A stretch of DNA of 64,000 nucleotides from contig UROF01000009.1 in assembly GCA_900549475.1 (NCBI GenBank), positions 31,171-95,170 on the forward strand, written 5' to 3'. The stretch is from an uncultured Eubacteriales bacterium. Lineage in GTDB: Bacteria; Bacillota; Clostridia; Oscillospirales; Oscillospiraceae. The notes beneath the pieces are model-generated. The model saw only the letters and a program-made list of their open reading frames with translations, did no database searches and was not told the origin of the DNA. Below, one piece after another: positions 16,279-24,577 of this stretch. Position 1 is the stretch's first letter. Each line of letters begins with the position of its first letter. Position numbers and translations under genes: made by a program.

Positions 16279-18213
16279 ATGTTTACCATTACCTTCATAA
16301 TCGAGGGCAGCGATCCGGTAGTCATCTCTGCCAATGCGGGAGAGAAGCTGCTGGACGTGGCCCGGAAGGCCAACGTCGCCATCGACGCCCCCTGCTCCGG
16401 CAACGGCGTGTGCGGCAAGTGCCGGGTCCGTCTGGCCTCCGGCTATCTTGACGCCCCCATCAACCGCCATATCACCTCCGAGGAGTACGCCGCCGGCTGG
16501 CGGCTGGCCTGCGTAGCTCAGGTCAGCGGTGACGCTGTCATCGAAGTACCGGATATTGCCTCCGCCTACCGCAGCCGCATGAAGGTGGCAGATCTCAGCT
16601 CTCCGGAGGAGATCGCTATTTTCGAGGAGCTGCACCAGAAGATGATGGACGCAGGCATCACCTTCGGCAGTGATCTGAGCTTCCTGCCGTTGGAGCTTGC
16701 GGAGCCCACCCTGGAGGACACCATGCCCGATAACGAGCGGCTCCTCCGGGCGGTAGAGGATGCCACCGGCTACGCCCGGGAGAACATCATCCTGCCCTAT
16801 CCCGTGCTGCGGGACCTCAGCTGGGTCCTTCGGGAGAGCGAGTTCCACGTCAAGTGCGTTATCTCCCACGACGGCGATGGCCGGCGTCTGATGATCCGGG
16901 ATGTGCTGCCTGCGGACAACACCGATCCCATCGTAGGTTTTGCCCTGGACCTGGGTACCACCTCCCTGGCGGGACTGCTGGTGGATCTCCAGACCGGAAA
17001 GATCCTGGCCAAGGCCAGCGGCGGCAATGGTCAGATCCGCTACGGTGCCGACGTCATCAACCGTATCATTGAATCGGACAAGCTGGGCGGCCGCCGCCGT
17101 CTCCAGGACGCGGTGATCAAGGAGTCCATCATCCCCATGCTGGTACAGATGTACCGCAGCGCCAACATCAACCCCCGGCGGATCTACCGCATGGTGCTGG
17201 CAGGCAACACCACTATGAACCACCTGCTGCTGGGCCTGTGGTCCGACCCCATCCGGATGGAACCCTTTGTCCCCAGCTTTTTCCAGACAAACTACATCTA
17301 TGTCCGGGATATCGGCCTGAAGATGAATCCCATGGCGGAGCTGATCGTGGCGCCCAACATCGGAAGCTATGTGGGCGGCGACATCACCGCCGGCGCGCTG
17401 GTATCCATGATCTGGAACCACCCGGAGCTGAGCCTGTTCATCGACCTTGGCACCAACGGCGAGCTGGTATTCGGCAACAACGAGTTCCTGATGTCCTGCG
17501 CCTGTTCCGCAGGTCCTGCCTTTGAGGGCGGCGACATCTCCTGCGGCATGCGTGCCACCGACGGCGCCATCGAGGCCTGCACCATTGACAAGGAGACCCT
17601 GGAGCCCACCCTCACCGTGGTGGGCGGCGAGGCGCCCGCCGGTATCTGCGGCAGCGGCATCATCGACATCATCGCCGAGCTCTTCCGCACCGGCGCTATC
17701 AACGGCAAGGGCAAATTCATTCGTGAGAATCCCCGCATCCTCCACGACGAGCACGGTATGGGCTCCTACGTCATCGCCTGGCAGAAGGACACCGGCGGCA
17801 TCAAGGACGTGGTCATCAACGAGGTGGATATCGACAACTTCATCCGGGCCAAGGGCGCTATCTTCTCCGCTACCCAGACCATGCTCCAGTCCCTGGGCTT
17901 CGACGCCTCGGTGATCGAGCGTGTCTATGTGGCCGGCGGTATCGGCAGCGGCATCAACATGAAGAACGCCGTCACCATCGGCATGTTCCCCGACATCCCC
18001 CTGGAGAATTTCCACTACATCGGCAACTCCTCTCAGGCCGGCGCCTATGCCATGCTGCTGAGCAGCGAGGCACGGGAGAAGGTCTTTGAGCTGGGCCGGT
18101 CCATGACCTACCTGGAGCTGAGCAATGAGCCCGGCTATATGGATGAGTTTGTGGCCGCCTGCTTCCTGCCCCACACGGACAGCAGTCTCTTCCCCAGCGT
18201 CAGCCAGGAGTAA
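16279..18213 (+). CDS. acsV: Reductive activator of corrinoid iron-sulfur protein (RACo)
   Basis: A 644-residue protein. An N-terminal [2Fe-2S] ferredoxin domain has Cys 39, 45, 48 and 78 (PCSGNGVCGKCR, RLACVA). A linker and a C-terminal ASKHA ATPase domain of the DUF4445/RACo type follow, with DLGTTSLAGLLVD near 220 and IDLGTNGELV near 388. It uses ATP to drive one-electron reduction of Co(II) in the corrinoid protein. The ATG at 16279 follows AAAGGA by about 9 nt; upstream in-frame sequence crosses the promoter. It acts on the AcsC-AcsD complex encoded upstream. Confidence 0.92.
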   Translation: MFTITFIIEGSDPVVISANAGEKLLDVARKANVAIDAPCSGNGVCGKCRVRLASGYLDAPINRHITSEEYAAGWRLACVAQVSGDAVIEVPDIASAYRSRMKVADLSSPEEIAIFEELHQKMMDAGITFGSDLSFLPLELAEPTLEDTMPDNERLLRAVEDATGYARENIILPYPVLRDLSWVLRESEFHVKCVISHDGDGRRLMIRDVLPADNTDPIVGFALDLGTTSLAGLLVDLQTGKILAKASGGNGQIRYGADVINRIIESDKLGGRRRLQDAVIKESIIPMLVQMYRSANINPRRIYRMVLAGNTTMNHLLLGLWSDPIRMEPFVPSFFQTNYIYVRDIGLKMNPMAELIVAPNIGSYVGGDITAGALVSMIWNHPELSLFIDLGTNGELVFGNNEFLMSCACSAGPAFEGGDISCGMRATDGAIEACTIDKETLEPTLTVVGGEAPAGICGSGIIDIIAELFRTGAINGKGKFIRENPRILHDEHGMGSYVIAWQKDTGGIKDVVINEVDIDNFIRAKGAIFSATQTMLQSLGFDASVIERVYVAGGIGSGINMKNAVTIGMFPDIPLENFHYIGNSSQAGAYAMLLSSEAREKVFELGRSMTYLELSNEPGYMDEFVAACFLPHTDSSLFPSVSQE

Positions 18214-18242
18214 AAAAGCCGGCACCCGCCGGTACGGCAGCG

Positions 18243-18276
18243 AGGTGCCGCCGGGCCATCCGCTTCGGCGGCACCT
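18243..18276 (+). other. GC-rich hairpin after acsV
   Basis: AGGTGCCGCCG (18243-18253) pairs with CGGCGGCACCT (18265-18275), followed by TGCTAT. It could be a weak terminator or a processing hairpin before the DUF3786 gene. Confidence 0.5.
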
Positions 18277-18339
18277 TGCTATCCACAACAAAGATTTCCC
18301 CGCCCGGCCACCGGGCAAACTAAAACAAGGAGTACCGCT

Positions 18340-18957
18340 ATGGAGCCTATTTACGGAAAAAACAACAAGGAAGAGCTGCCGTTGGAGTTCTACCTCAAGC
18401 GCTATCAGGAGGGGGACCCGGCTGAGATGGCTCTGCGGTGCGCCCTGCCCTGGAATGAGGACACCCGGACGCTGGAACTGTCGTTCATGGGGGGCACCTA
18501 CACCGTGTCCCACCCGGAGTTCACCATCACCGGTCCCACTCCTCTGAGCAATCCTGAGCGGATCTTGTTCCTCCGCTATCTGCTGGACGGCGCCTACGCC
18601 CTGCCCAGCGGGGAATATCTCACCTACCGGGAGTTCCCCTGGGGGGAGGTCTACCTCCAGCAATTCACCGGCCGGTGCATCAAGCGCTTCGCTTTCTCTT
18701 ACGGCTTCAAGCCGGATCTGCTGCGGCAAGCCATGGAGCGGCTGGGGGCCAAGAGCATCTCCCAGAGCGATGTGGGCTATGAGGTGGAACTGATGCGGGG
18801 TCTTACCATCCGCTTCCTTCTGTGGCTGGGAGACGACGAGTTTCCTCCCAATGCCCAGATCCTGTTTTCTGATAACTTCCGCAGCGCTTTTACCGCCGAA
18901 GATATGGCCAATATCGGCGATATCGTTATTACCCGGCTGAAAAAGGCACAAAGTTAA
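18340..18957 (+). CDS. DUF3786-domain protein
   Basis: A 205-residue soluble protein with the DUF3786 pattern (FYLKRYQEGDP, LSFMGGTYTV, LRYLLDGAYALPSGEYLTYREFPWGEVY). No cysteine cluster or nucleotide-binding motif is seen. CAAGGAG lies upstream of the ATG. As in several acetogens, it follows the corrinoid activation gene, suggesting a role with corrinoid or Wood-Ljungdahl enzymes. The molecular function is unknown. Confidence 0.82.
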   Translation: MEPIYGKNNKEELPLEFYLKRYQEGDPAEMALRCALPWNEDTRTLELSFMGGTYTVSHPEFTITGPTPLSNPERILFLRYLLDGAYALPSGEYLTYREFPWGEVYLQQFTGRCIKRFAFSYGFKPDLLRQAMERLGAKSISQSDVGYEVELMRGLTIRFLLWLGDDEFPPNAQILFSDNFRSAFTAEDMANIGDIVITRLKKAQS

Positions 18958-18986
18958 AAACTTTTGGAAAAAGTTTGTTAATCATC

Positions 18987-19015
18987 TTGCAATCTGGTCC
19001 AGGATAGTGTATGAT
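18987..19015 (+). promoter_or_regulatory. folT leader promoter
   Basis: TTGCAA (18987-18992), 17-nt spacer, TATGAT (19010-19015). It places the THF riboswitch about 45 nt after transcription start. Confidence 0.85.
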
Positions 19016-19060
19016 GGTCACGTTCTGTGGGGATCCACACAGAGCAAGACAATAAAATAG

Positions 19061-19234
19061 GATTGGTAGAGTAAGCATTGCGCGTAAAGTGGCAAGTGGC
19101 TGGGAAGTCGCCCTTGCACGAAAGGCCCCCGCGAAATAGGGTCTACGATGTAATGCTGCATCCGCTACCGCACAATTTACGGATGTCTAATACCAATTCA
19201 CAGTGGGCCTGCCCACTTTGGATTGGTATTTTTA
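19061..19234 (+). promoter_or_regulatory. Tetrahydrofolate (THF) riboswitch with terminator
   Basis: The aptamer spans 19065-19169. P1 is GGTAG/CTACC, followed by the conserved GAGTA, GCGCGTAAAGTGGC, GGGAAGTCGCC and GCATCCGC segments in THF-I order. An expression platform terminator pairs AATACCAAT (19189-19197) with ATTGGTATT (19222-19230), then TTT. The sequence GATTGGTA occurs both at the aptamer 5' edge (19061-19068) and in the terminator 3' arm (19221-19228). Either can pair with TACCAAT at 19191, so folded P1 and antiterminator exclude each other. THF should switch folT off. The 369-bp gap around it is otherwise leader sequence. Confidence 0.93.
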
Positions 19235-19326
19235 TGTCCGCACCCCTTGTGTAGGTAGCTTCTATGCGCACTTTATCTCCTAGCAGCAGCCCGTTGCCGC
19301 GGGCAGAGAAAAAGGAGGAAACGCGT

Positions 19327-19914
19327 ATGAAGCGTAACCAAAACGGCATCTTTTCCACCCGCAATCTGATCCTGATGGCGGCTCTGATCGCCATGCAGAT
19401 CATCCTGGCCCGATTCCTCAGCATCCAGGCCAGCGACATTCTCCGCATCAGCTTTGAAAGCGTACCCATCGTTCTGGCCGGTATGTGGCTGGGCCCCCTC
19501 AGCGGTGCCATCGTAGCACTGATCGCTGATATCCTGGGCACTGTCCTCAGCGGCTACGGCATCTGGTTCCCCCCCATTGCACTTGGTCCCGTCCTGGTGG
19601 GCGTGATCTCCGGTCTGAGCACCAAGTATGTGTTCCACAGCGACCTGTCCTCCACCCGTGAGAGCTGGAAGGTAGTCGTTACCGTTCTGGTAGCGGGCAT
19701 CGTCAACAGCTTCCTGGTGGGCACCGTCACCACTACCATGTACAGCATCATCGTGATGGGCAACACCAACGCCTTCTCTGTGCTGCTGTGGACCAACTTC
19801 CTGGGCCGTTTGACCACTAAGCCTGTTACGATCCTGGTGAACGCACTTCTGGTTGCCGTGGTGAACCGGGCTGTCTATCGTCCGGTAATCCGCCCCATCG
19901 TCCACCGGGCATAA
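19327..19914 (+). CDS. folT: ECF transporter folate-binding S component
   Basis: A 195-residue membrane protein with about six helices, including LILMAALIAMQIILARFLSI (about 13-32) and VPIVLAGMWLGPLSGAIVALIADILG (about 45-70). The layout is that of ECF S components of the FolT group. It imports folates together with the shared EcfA/A'/T energising module, which is not in this window. GGAGG lies 8 nt before the ATG at 19327. The THF riboswitch upstream fixes the substrate assignment. folC follows after 75 bp. Confidence 0.92.
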   Translation: MKRNQNGIFSTRNLILMAALIAMQIILARFLSIQASDILRISFESVPIVLAGMWLGPLSGAIVALIADILGTVLSGYGIWFPPIALGPVLVGVISGLSTKYVFHSDLSSTRESWKVVVTVLVAGIVNSFLVGTVTTTMYSIIVMGNTNAFSVLLWTNFLGRLTTKPVTILVNALLVAVVNRAVYRPVIRPIVHRA

Positions 19915-19933
19915 CCCATATATCCAATCATCC

Positions 19934-19963
19934 TGCCGCCGGGCCATCCCCCGGCGGCAATTT
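19934..19963 (+). other. Hairpin between folT and folC
   Basis: TGCCGCCGGG (19934-19943) pairs with CCCGGCGGCA (19950-19959), followed only by ATTTC. It is probably an mRNA stability element or partial terminator. Confidence 0.5.
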
Positions 19964-19989
19964 CAGGGAAAGAAATCAGGTAATCATCC

Positions 19990-21252
19990 ATGACGTACAA
20001 CGAAGCACTCACTTATATCCACAGCATCTGTTGGAAAGGCAGTAAATTGGGCCTGGAACGGACCCAGGAGCTGCTCCAGAAGCTGGGTAATCCCCAGAAG
20101 AAGCTGAAGTTTATCCACATTGCCGGTACCAACGGCAAGGGCTCCTGCGCCGCTATGCTCTCCTCCATTCTGGAGGAAGCAGGCTACCATGTCGGTCTGT
20201 ACACCTCCCCCTTTATCAACCGTTTCAATGAGCGCATGCAGATCGATCACCAGAACATCCCCGACGATGAGCTGGCAGAGCTGACCGACTACATCCGTCC
20301 CTTTGCCGACAGCATGGCCGACTCCCCCACGGAGTTTGAGCTGATCACTGCCCTGGCTATGGTCTACTTTGCCCGCCACAACTGTGACATCGTGGTGCTG
20401 GAGGTTGGTATGGGCGGCGCGCTGGACTCCACCAATATCATCGACACCCCGGAGGCGGCGGTGATCATGGCGATGGGTCTGGACCATGTGAAGGAGCTGG
20501 GCCCCACCATGGCGGACATTGCCTCCGCCAAGGCTGGTATCATCAAGTCCGGCGGCGATGTGGTGATCTACGGCGGAAATCCGGAGGCAGACCCGGTATT
20601 TGAGCAGGTCTGCCAGGAGAAGGGCGCCCGACTGCACAAAGCGGATTTCTCCGCCATTGTTCCTGGTCCCTTTGACCTGGACGGCCAGAGCTTTTCCTAC
20701 GGCGGCTGGCAGGATCTGCGTATCCCTCTGGTGGGCGTCTACCAGATGCGTAATGCCGCAGTGGTGCTGGAAACGGTGAAAGTGCTGCGGAACAAGGGCT
20801 GGAACCTCTCTGACAAAGCGGTGGCCGACGGCCTTCGCCATACCCGCTGGCCCGCCCGGTTCGAAGTGCTGCGCCGGGACCCGGTGTTCATTGTAGACGG
20901 CGGCCACAACCCCCACGGCATCCGGGCTACGGCGGAAAGCCTCCAGCGGCTGTTCCCGGGCAGAAAGTTCACCTTCGTTACCGGCGTCATGGCGGATAAG
21001 GATGTGGAATCCATTCTGGGCCTCATCGTCCCCCTGGCAGAGCAGTTTTTCACTGTCCGGCCTGACAATCCCCGGGCCATGTCCGCCGAGGAGCTGGCCC
21101 GCCGCATCCAGGCCATGGGCGTGAAAGCGACCCCCTGCGCCAGTGTCCAGGAGGGCGTTGCCAAAGCTGTGGAGGCCGAGGGCAAAGACGGCGTTGCCTG
21201 TGCCCTGGGTTCCCTCTATATGAGCGGCGATGTCCGCGCCTGTTTCCAGTAA
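19990..21252 (+). CDS. folC: Folylpolyglutamate synthase / dihydrofolate synthase
   Basis: A 420-residue Mur-ligase-fold ATPase that adds glutamates to folates, retaining them in the cell. The P-loop is in HIAGTNGKGSCAAML (about 43-57). EVGMGGALDSTNII (about 136) and ILDGGHNPHG-type FIVDGGHNPHGIRA (near 302) are the other signatures. It sits directly after folT, so imported folate would be trapped by polyglutamylation, useful for the THF-demanding methyl branch encoded downstream. A terminator follows. Confidence 0.95.
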   Translation: MTYNEALTYIHSICWKGSKLGLERTQELLQKLGNPQKKLKFIHIAGTNGKGSCAAMLSSILEEAGYHVGLYTSPFINRFNERMQIDHQNIPDDELAELTDYIRPFADSMADSPTEFELITALAMVYFARHNCDIVVLEVGMGGALDSTNIIDTPEAAVIMAMGLDHVKELGPTMADIASAKAGIIKSGGDVVIYGGNPEADPVFEQVCQEKGARLHKADFSAIVPGPFDLDGQSFSYGGWQDLRIPLVGVYQMRNAAVVLETVKVLRNKGWNLSDKAVADGLRHTRWPARFEVLRRDPVFIVDGGHNPHGIRATAESLQRLFPGRKFTFVTGVMADKDVESILGLIVPLAEQFFTVRPDNPRAMSAEELARRIQAMGVKATPCASVQEGVAKAVEAEGKDGVACALGSLYMSGDVRACFQ

Positions 21253-21255
21253 TGT

Positions 21256-21286
21256 AAATCGCCCCTGGCCCAGGGGCGATTTTTTT
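21256..21286 (+). terminator. Terminator of folT-folC
   Basis: AAATCGCCCCTGG with CCAGGGGCGATTT (21256-21282), followed by a T-run to 21286. Confidence 0.88.
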
Positions 21287-21367
21287 ACCCCGGCAGGCGG
21301 CTGCCCAACAGTCTGCCTGGTTTCCTCCGCCCGTCCGGCGGAAAATATCAAAAGAAGGATCAAAACT

Positions 21368-22312
21368 ATGAGCTTTACCTACAAAGGCCTGGAGGCCCAG
21401 TACACCCGCCACCTGATCACCGATGAGGAGCTGGACCGGCAGTTGGAGCGGCTGCGCCAGCAGACACCGAAAGTTACCCCCATCACCGATCGCAGCGCCC
21501 AGAACGGCGACACGGTGGAGCTGGATTACGCCGGTTTCTGTGATGGAGAGCAGTTCCCCGGCGGCACTGCGGAACACCAGTCCCTGGTGTTGGGCAGTGG
21601 GACCTTTATTCCCGGCTTTGAGGAGCAGCTCATAGGCTGCAACCCCGGAGATACTGTCACAGTGAAAGTCACCTTCCCCCAGCAGTATCACGCCCAGGAG
21701 CTGGCAGGAAAAGCCGCAGAGTTCCGCTGCACCATCCATCAGATCACCCGGCAGAGCCCCTATGAAATGGGTGACGAGTTTGCTCAGATCGTAGGTCTGG
21801 ATACTCTGGAGCATCTGCGGATCGATCTGCGCAGCAGACTTCAGGCCTACGCCGATCAGCGGGGCCAGATGGATCTGGAGGATCGTCTGATCCGCCAGGC
21901 TGCTTCTACGCTGGACATCCATCCCAGCCAGGAGGAGCTGGAGCAAGCTGTGGAGGAGCAGATGGAGACTCTCCGTGCTCAGCTGGCACAGCAGGGGCTG
22001 ACCATGGAGATGTATTGTCAGTTCACCGGGAAAAGCGAGAATGAACTCCGTGAGGAGGCCCGTCCCGAAGCTCTGCAGCTTTTCAAAATCCACGCCGCTG
22101 TGGATGAGATCAGCCGGCTGGAGAAGATCGAGGTAACAGAGAAGGATGTGGCCGATGCCCTGGCGGAGATCTGCCAGCAAAACCATATCACCATGGAGCA
22201 GCTGCAGGCGGCCTACGACGAGGAATTTGCCGCCGCAGTGGCCCGTGGCATCCGGACCCGGAAGGTCATGACCTTGGTGAGAGAGGCCGCCCGGATCAGT
22301 AAAGAGCAGTGA
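21368..22312 (+). CDS. Trigger-factor-like peptidyl-prolyl isomerase lacking the ribosome-binding domain
   Basis: A 314-residue protein that begins where the linker after the trigger factor N-domain would be (residues 1-40). It continues with an FKBP domain (about 45-140: NGDTVELDYAGFCDGEQFPGG, GSGTFIPGFEEQLIGC, VTFPQQYHAQELAGK) and the helical chaperone C-domain (about 145-314). Full trigger factor is near 430 residues and carries a GFRxGxxP ribosome-docking motif, absent here. AGAAGGA precedes the ATG. No frameshift is visible upstream, so it appears to be a naturally short paralogue. It may help fold the enzymes encoded around it. Confidence 0.85.
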   Translation: MSFTYKGLEAQYTRHLITDEELDRQLERLRQQTPKVTPITDRSAQNGDTVELDYAGFCDGEQFPGGTAEHQSLVLGSGTFIPGFEEQLIGCNPGDTVTVKVTFPQQYHAQELAGKAAEFRCTIHQITRQSPYEMGDEFAQIVGLDTLEHLRIDLRSRLQAYADQRGQMDLEDRLIRQAASTLDIHPSQEELEQAVEEQMETLRAQLAQQGLTMEMYCQFTGKSENELREEARPEALQLFKIHAAVDEISRLEKIEVTEKDVADALAEICQQNHITMEQLQAAYDEEFAAAVARGIRTRKVMTLVREAARISKEQ

Positions 22313-22421
22313 GTTCCCCTTCCCCGGCACCCAGCCCGGCCGGCAGGAAGCGCCCTGCAACGGCAGTCTGTAAAAGAGGCGAAAATATCGGGATAAATCT
22401 TGCTGATTTTGATAAATACTG

Positions 22422-22450
22422 TTGACTTCTTACCTATAGAGTGTTACAAT
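22422..22450 (+). promoter_or_regulatory. fhs operon promoter
   Basis: TTGACT (22422-22427), 17-nt spacer, TACAAT (22445-22450), giving a leader of about 115 nt. Confidence 0.88.
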
Positions 22451-22456
22451 ATAGCC

Positions 22457-22565
22457 GTTCCGTTAAATTATTAACGATGTGCGTCGGGAGTTGCGGACGA
22501 TTGATGCACGGCGCTGAACAAAAACGATCTTCGGAGATGGTGAAAGGCTCCGAAGAAAAAGGAGG
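22457..22565 (+). promoter_or_regulatory. Structured 5' leader of fhs, class unknown
   Basis: Three successive hairpins fill the leader. CGTTAA-ATTA-TTAACG is at about 22461-22476. A GTGCGTC...GACGATTGATGCAC fold is at about 22479-22510. CTTCGGAG (22530-22537) with CTCCGAAG (22549-22556) is an 8-bp perfect stem that ends just before AAAAAGGAGG. The last stem could affect ribosome access. It does not match the ZTP, THF-I or T-box consensus as I know them. Confidence 0.55.
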
Positions 22566-22571
22566 ACTACT

Positions 22572-24380
22572 ATGGCAATCAATTTTACTGATGGCAAGTA
22601 TGTAGACGAAAACGGCAGAGTTACTCTGGACCCCACCGTATACAAAGACTGGCAGATCGCCGAGGAAGCGGAGAAGACCCTGCCCCCCGTGGAATATTTC
22701 CGGGAGAAGCTGGGCCTGCTGCCCGACGAGATCATCCCCTACGGCAAGACTCCTAAGCTGGACTTCATCAAGATCATGAACCGCCTGAAGGATAAGCCCG
22801 ACGGCAAGTTCATCGAAGTGACTGCCATTACCCCCACCCCCCTGGGCGAGGGCAAGTCCACCACTTCTCTGGGCCTGATCGAAGGCCTGGGCAAACTGGG
22901 CAAGAACGTTGGCGGCTGCCTGCGTCAGCCCTCCGGCGGCCCCACCATGAACGTCAAGGGTACTGCGGCCGGCGGCGGCAACGCCCTGCTGATGCCCATG
23001 ACCGAGTTCTCCCTGGGCCTCACCGGCGACATCAACGACATCATGAACGCCCACAACCTTGCCATGGTAGCCCTCAACGCCCGTATGCAGCATGAGCGCA
23101 ATTACGATGACGAGCAGCTGGCCAAGCGTGGCCTCAAGCGCCTGGACATCGACCCCAAGCGCATCGAGATGGGCTGGGTCCTGGACTTCTGCGCCCAGGG
23201 TCTGCGTAACATCATCATCGGTATCGGCGGCCCCAAGGACGGCTACCTGATGGAGTCCAAGTTCGGCATCGCCGTGGGTTCCGAGCTGATGGCCATCCTG
23301 TCCGTGGCCCGGGATCTGAAGGATCTGCGGGAGCGTATCGGCAAGATCGTCGTGGCCTATGACCGCAAGGGCAACCCCGTCACTACCGAGGATCTGGAAG
23401 TGGCCGGCGCCATGACCGCCTGGATGCGCAACACCATCAACCCCACCGTCTGCTACACCGTGGAGCATCAGCCCGTGCTGATCCACGCCGGCCCCTTTGC
23501 CAACATCGCCATCGGTCAGTCCTCCATCATCGGCGATCGTCTGGCTCTGAAGCTGTTTGATTATCATGTCACCGAGTCCGGCTTCGCTGCCGACATCGGT
23601 TTTGAGAAGTTCTGGAACGTAAAGGCCCGTCTCTCCGGCCTGACCCCCAACGTGTCCGTGCTGGTGGCCACCATCCGCGCCCTGAAGATGCACGGCGGCG
23701 GCCCCGCTGTGGTAGCCGGCCGTCCCCTCCCCAAGGAGTATGTGGAGGAGAACCTGGAGCTGCTGGAGAAGGGCTGCGAGAACCTGTTCCACCATGTGAA
23801 CACCATCAAGAAGTCCGGTATCGTCCCCGTGGTCTGCATCAACCAGTTCTACACCGATACCGACAACGAGATCGCTCTGATCCGCAAGCTCTGCAAGGAG
23901 CACGGCGTGCGCTGCGCCCTGAGCAACCACTGGCGTTACGGCGGCGAGGGTGCCCTCGAGCTGGCTGAAGTGGTCATCGACGCCTGCCAGGAGAAGAACG
24001 AGATCAAGTTCCTCTATCCTCTGGAGATGCCTCTGCGTCAGCGCGTGGAGCTGATCGCCAAGGAAGTTTACGGCGCCGACGGCGTGGATTGGGCTCCTCT
24101 GGCTCTGGAGAAGGCCAAGCGCTTCGAGAGCGATCCCAAGTACGCTGACTACTGCACCATGATGGTCAAGACCCACCTGTCCCTGAGCCACGAGCCCTCC
24201 TGGAAGGGCGTGCCCAAGAACTGGCGGCTGCCCATCCGGGACATCCTGGAGTACGGCGGTGCCAAGTTCCTGTGCCCCATGGCCGGTACCATCTCCATGA
24301 TGCCCGGTACCAGCTCCGATCCGGCCTACCGCCGCATCGACGTGGACACCGAGACTGGCAAGGTCTCCGGCCTGTTCTAA
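22572..24380 (+). CDS. fhs: Formate-tetrahydrofolate ligase, eukaryote-like variant
   Basis: A 602-residue enzyme that makes 10-formyl-THF from formate, THF and ATP. The P-loop is TPTPLGEGKST (about 87-97). It is about 45 residues longer than typical bacterial enzymes (near 556), mostly at the N-terminus. Its motifs (LGEGKSTT, RQPSGGPT, LKRLDIDP, KTHLSLSHEPSWKGVP, LPIRDI) match the synthetase domain of eukaryotic C1-THF synthase better than the Moorella-type AGEGKTTT/REPSLGP/KTQYSFSD pattern. It heads the methyl-branch operon fhs-fchA-folD-formate channel-cyclo-ligase. GGAGG precedes the ATG. Confidence 0.94.
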   Translation: MAINFTDGKYVDENGRVTLDPTVYKDWQIAEEAEKTLPPVEYFREKLGLLPDEIIPYGKTPKLDFIKIMNRLKDKPDGKFIEVTAITPTPLGEGKSTTSLGLIEGLGKLGKNVGGCLRQPSGGPTMNVKGTAAGGGNALLMPMTEFSLGLTGDINDIMNAHNLAMVALNARMQHERNYDDEQLAKRGLKRLDIDPKRIEMGWVLDFCAQGLRNIIIGIGGPKDGYLMESKFGIAVGSELMAILSVARDLKDLRERIGKIVVAYDRKGNPVTTEDLEVAGAMTAWMRNTINPTVCYTVEHQPVLIHAGPFANIAIGQSSIIGDRLALKLFDYHVTESGFAADIGFEKFWNVKARLSGLTPNVSVLVATIRALKMHGGGPAVVAGRPLPKEYVEENLELLEKGCENLFHHVNTIKKSGIVPVVCINQFYTDTDNEIALIRKLCKEHGVRCALSNHWRYGGEGALELAEVVIDACQEKNEIKFLYPLEMPLRQRVELIAKEVYGADGVDWAPLALEKAKRFESDPKYADYCTMMVKTHLSLSHEPSWKGVPKNWRLPIRDILEYGGAKFLCPMAGTISMMPGTSSDPAYRRIDVDTETGKVSGLF

Positions 24381-24415
24381 GCCGACTGTACATCCTGCCC
24401 AGCTAACCGGTATAC

Positions 24416-24449
24416 AATCCCGGCGGCGATTCCGCCGCCGGGATTCTTT
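24416..24449 (+). terminator. Terminator or attenuator after fhs
   Basis: AATCCCGGCGGCG-ATT-CCGCCGCCGGGATT (24416-24445), then CTTTTC. As fchA follows 130 bp later with no clear promoter, read-through is likely. Confidence 0.8.
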
Positions 24450-24577
24450 TCACGGCAAGGCGTTTTTTGATGGATTTTGTAGCCTGTCCCTATACCGATC
24501 CCCAGGGAGGGCCACGCGCCGGCTTGCCGGGCGCATATTTTGAACCATTTCTTCATTTTATCATAAGGAGATCGATT

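Noticed and set aside
16069..18951. 960-codon minus-strand frame opposite acsV and the DUF3786 gene
   Set aside because: Shadow frame crossing a promoter, terminator and two supported genes.
22457..22565. fhs leader as a ZTP or glycine riboswitch
   Set aside because: The conserved ZTP pseudoknot sequence is not there and the stems do not match; kept only as a leader of unknown class.
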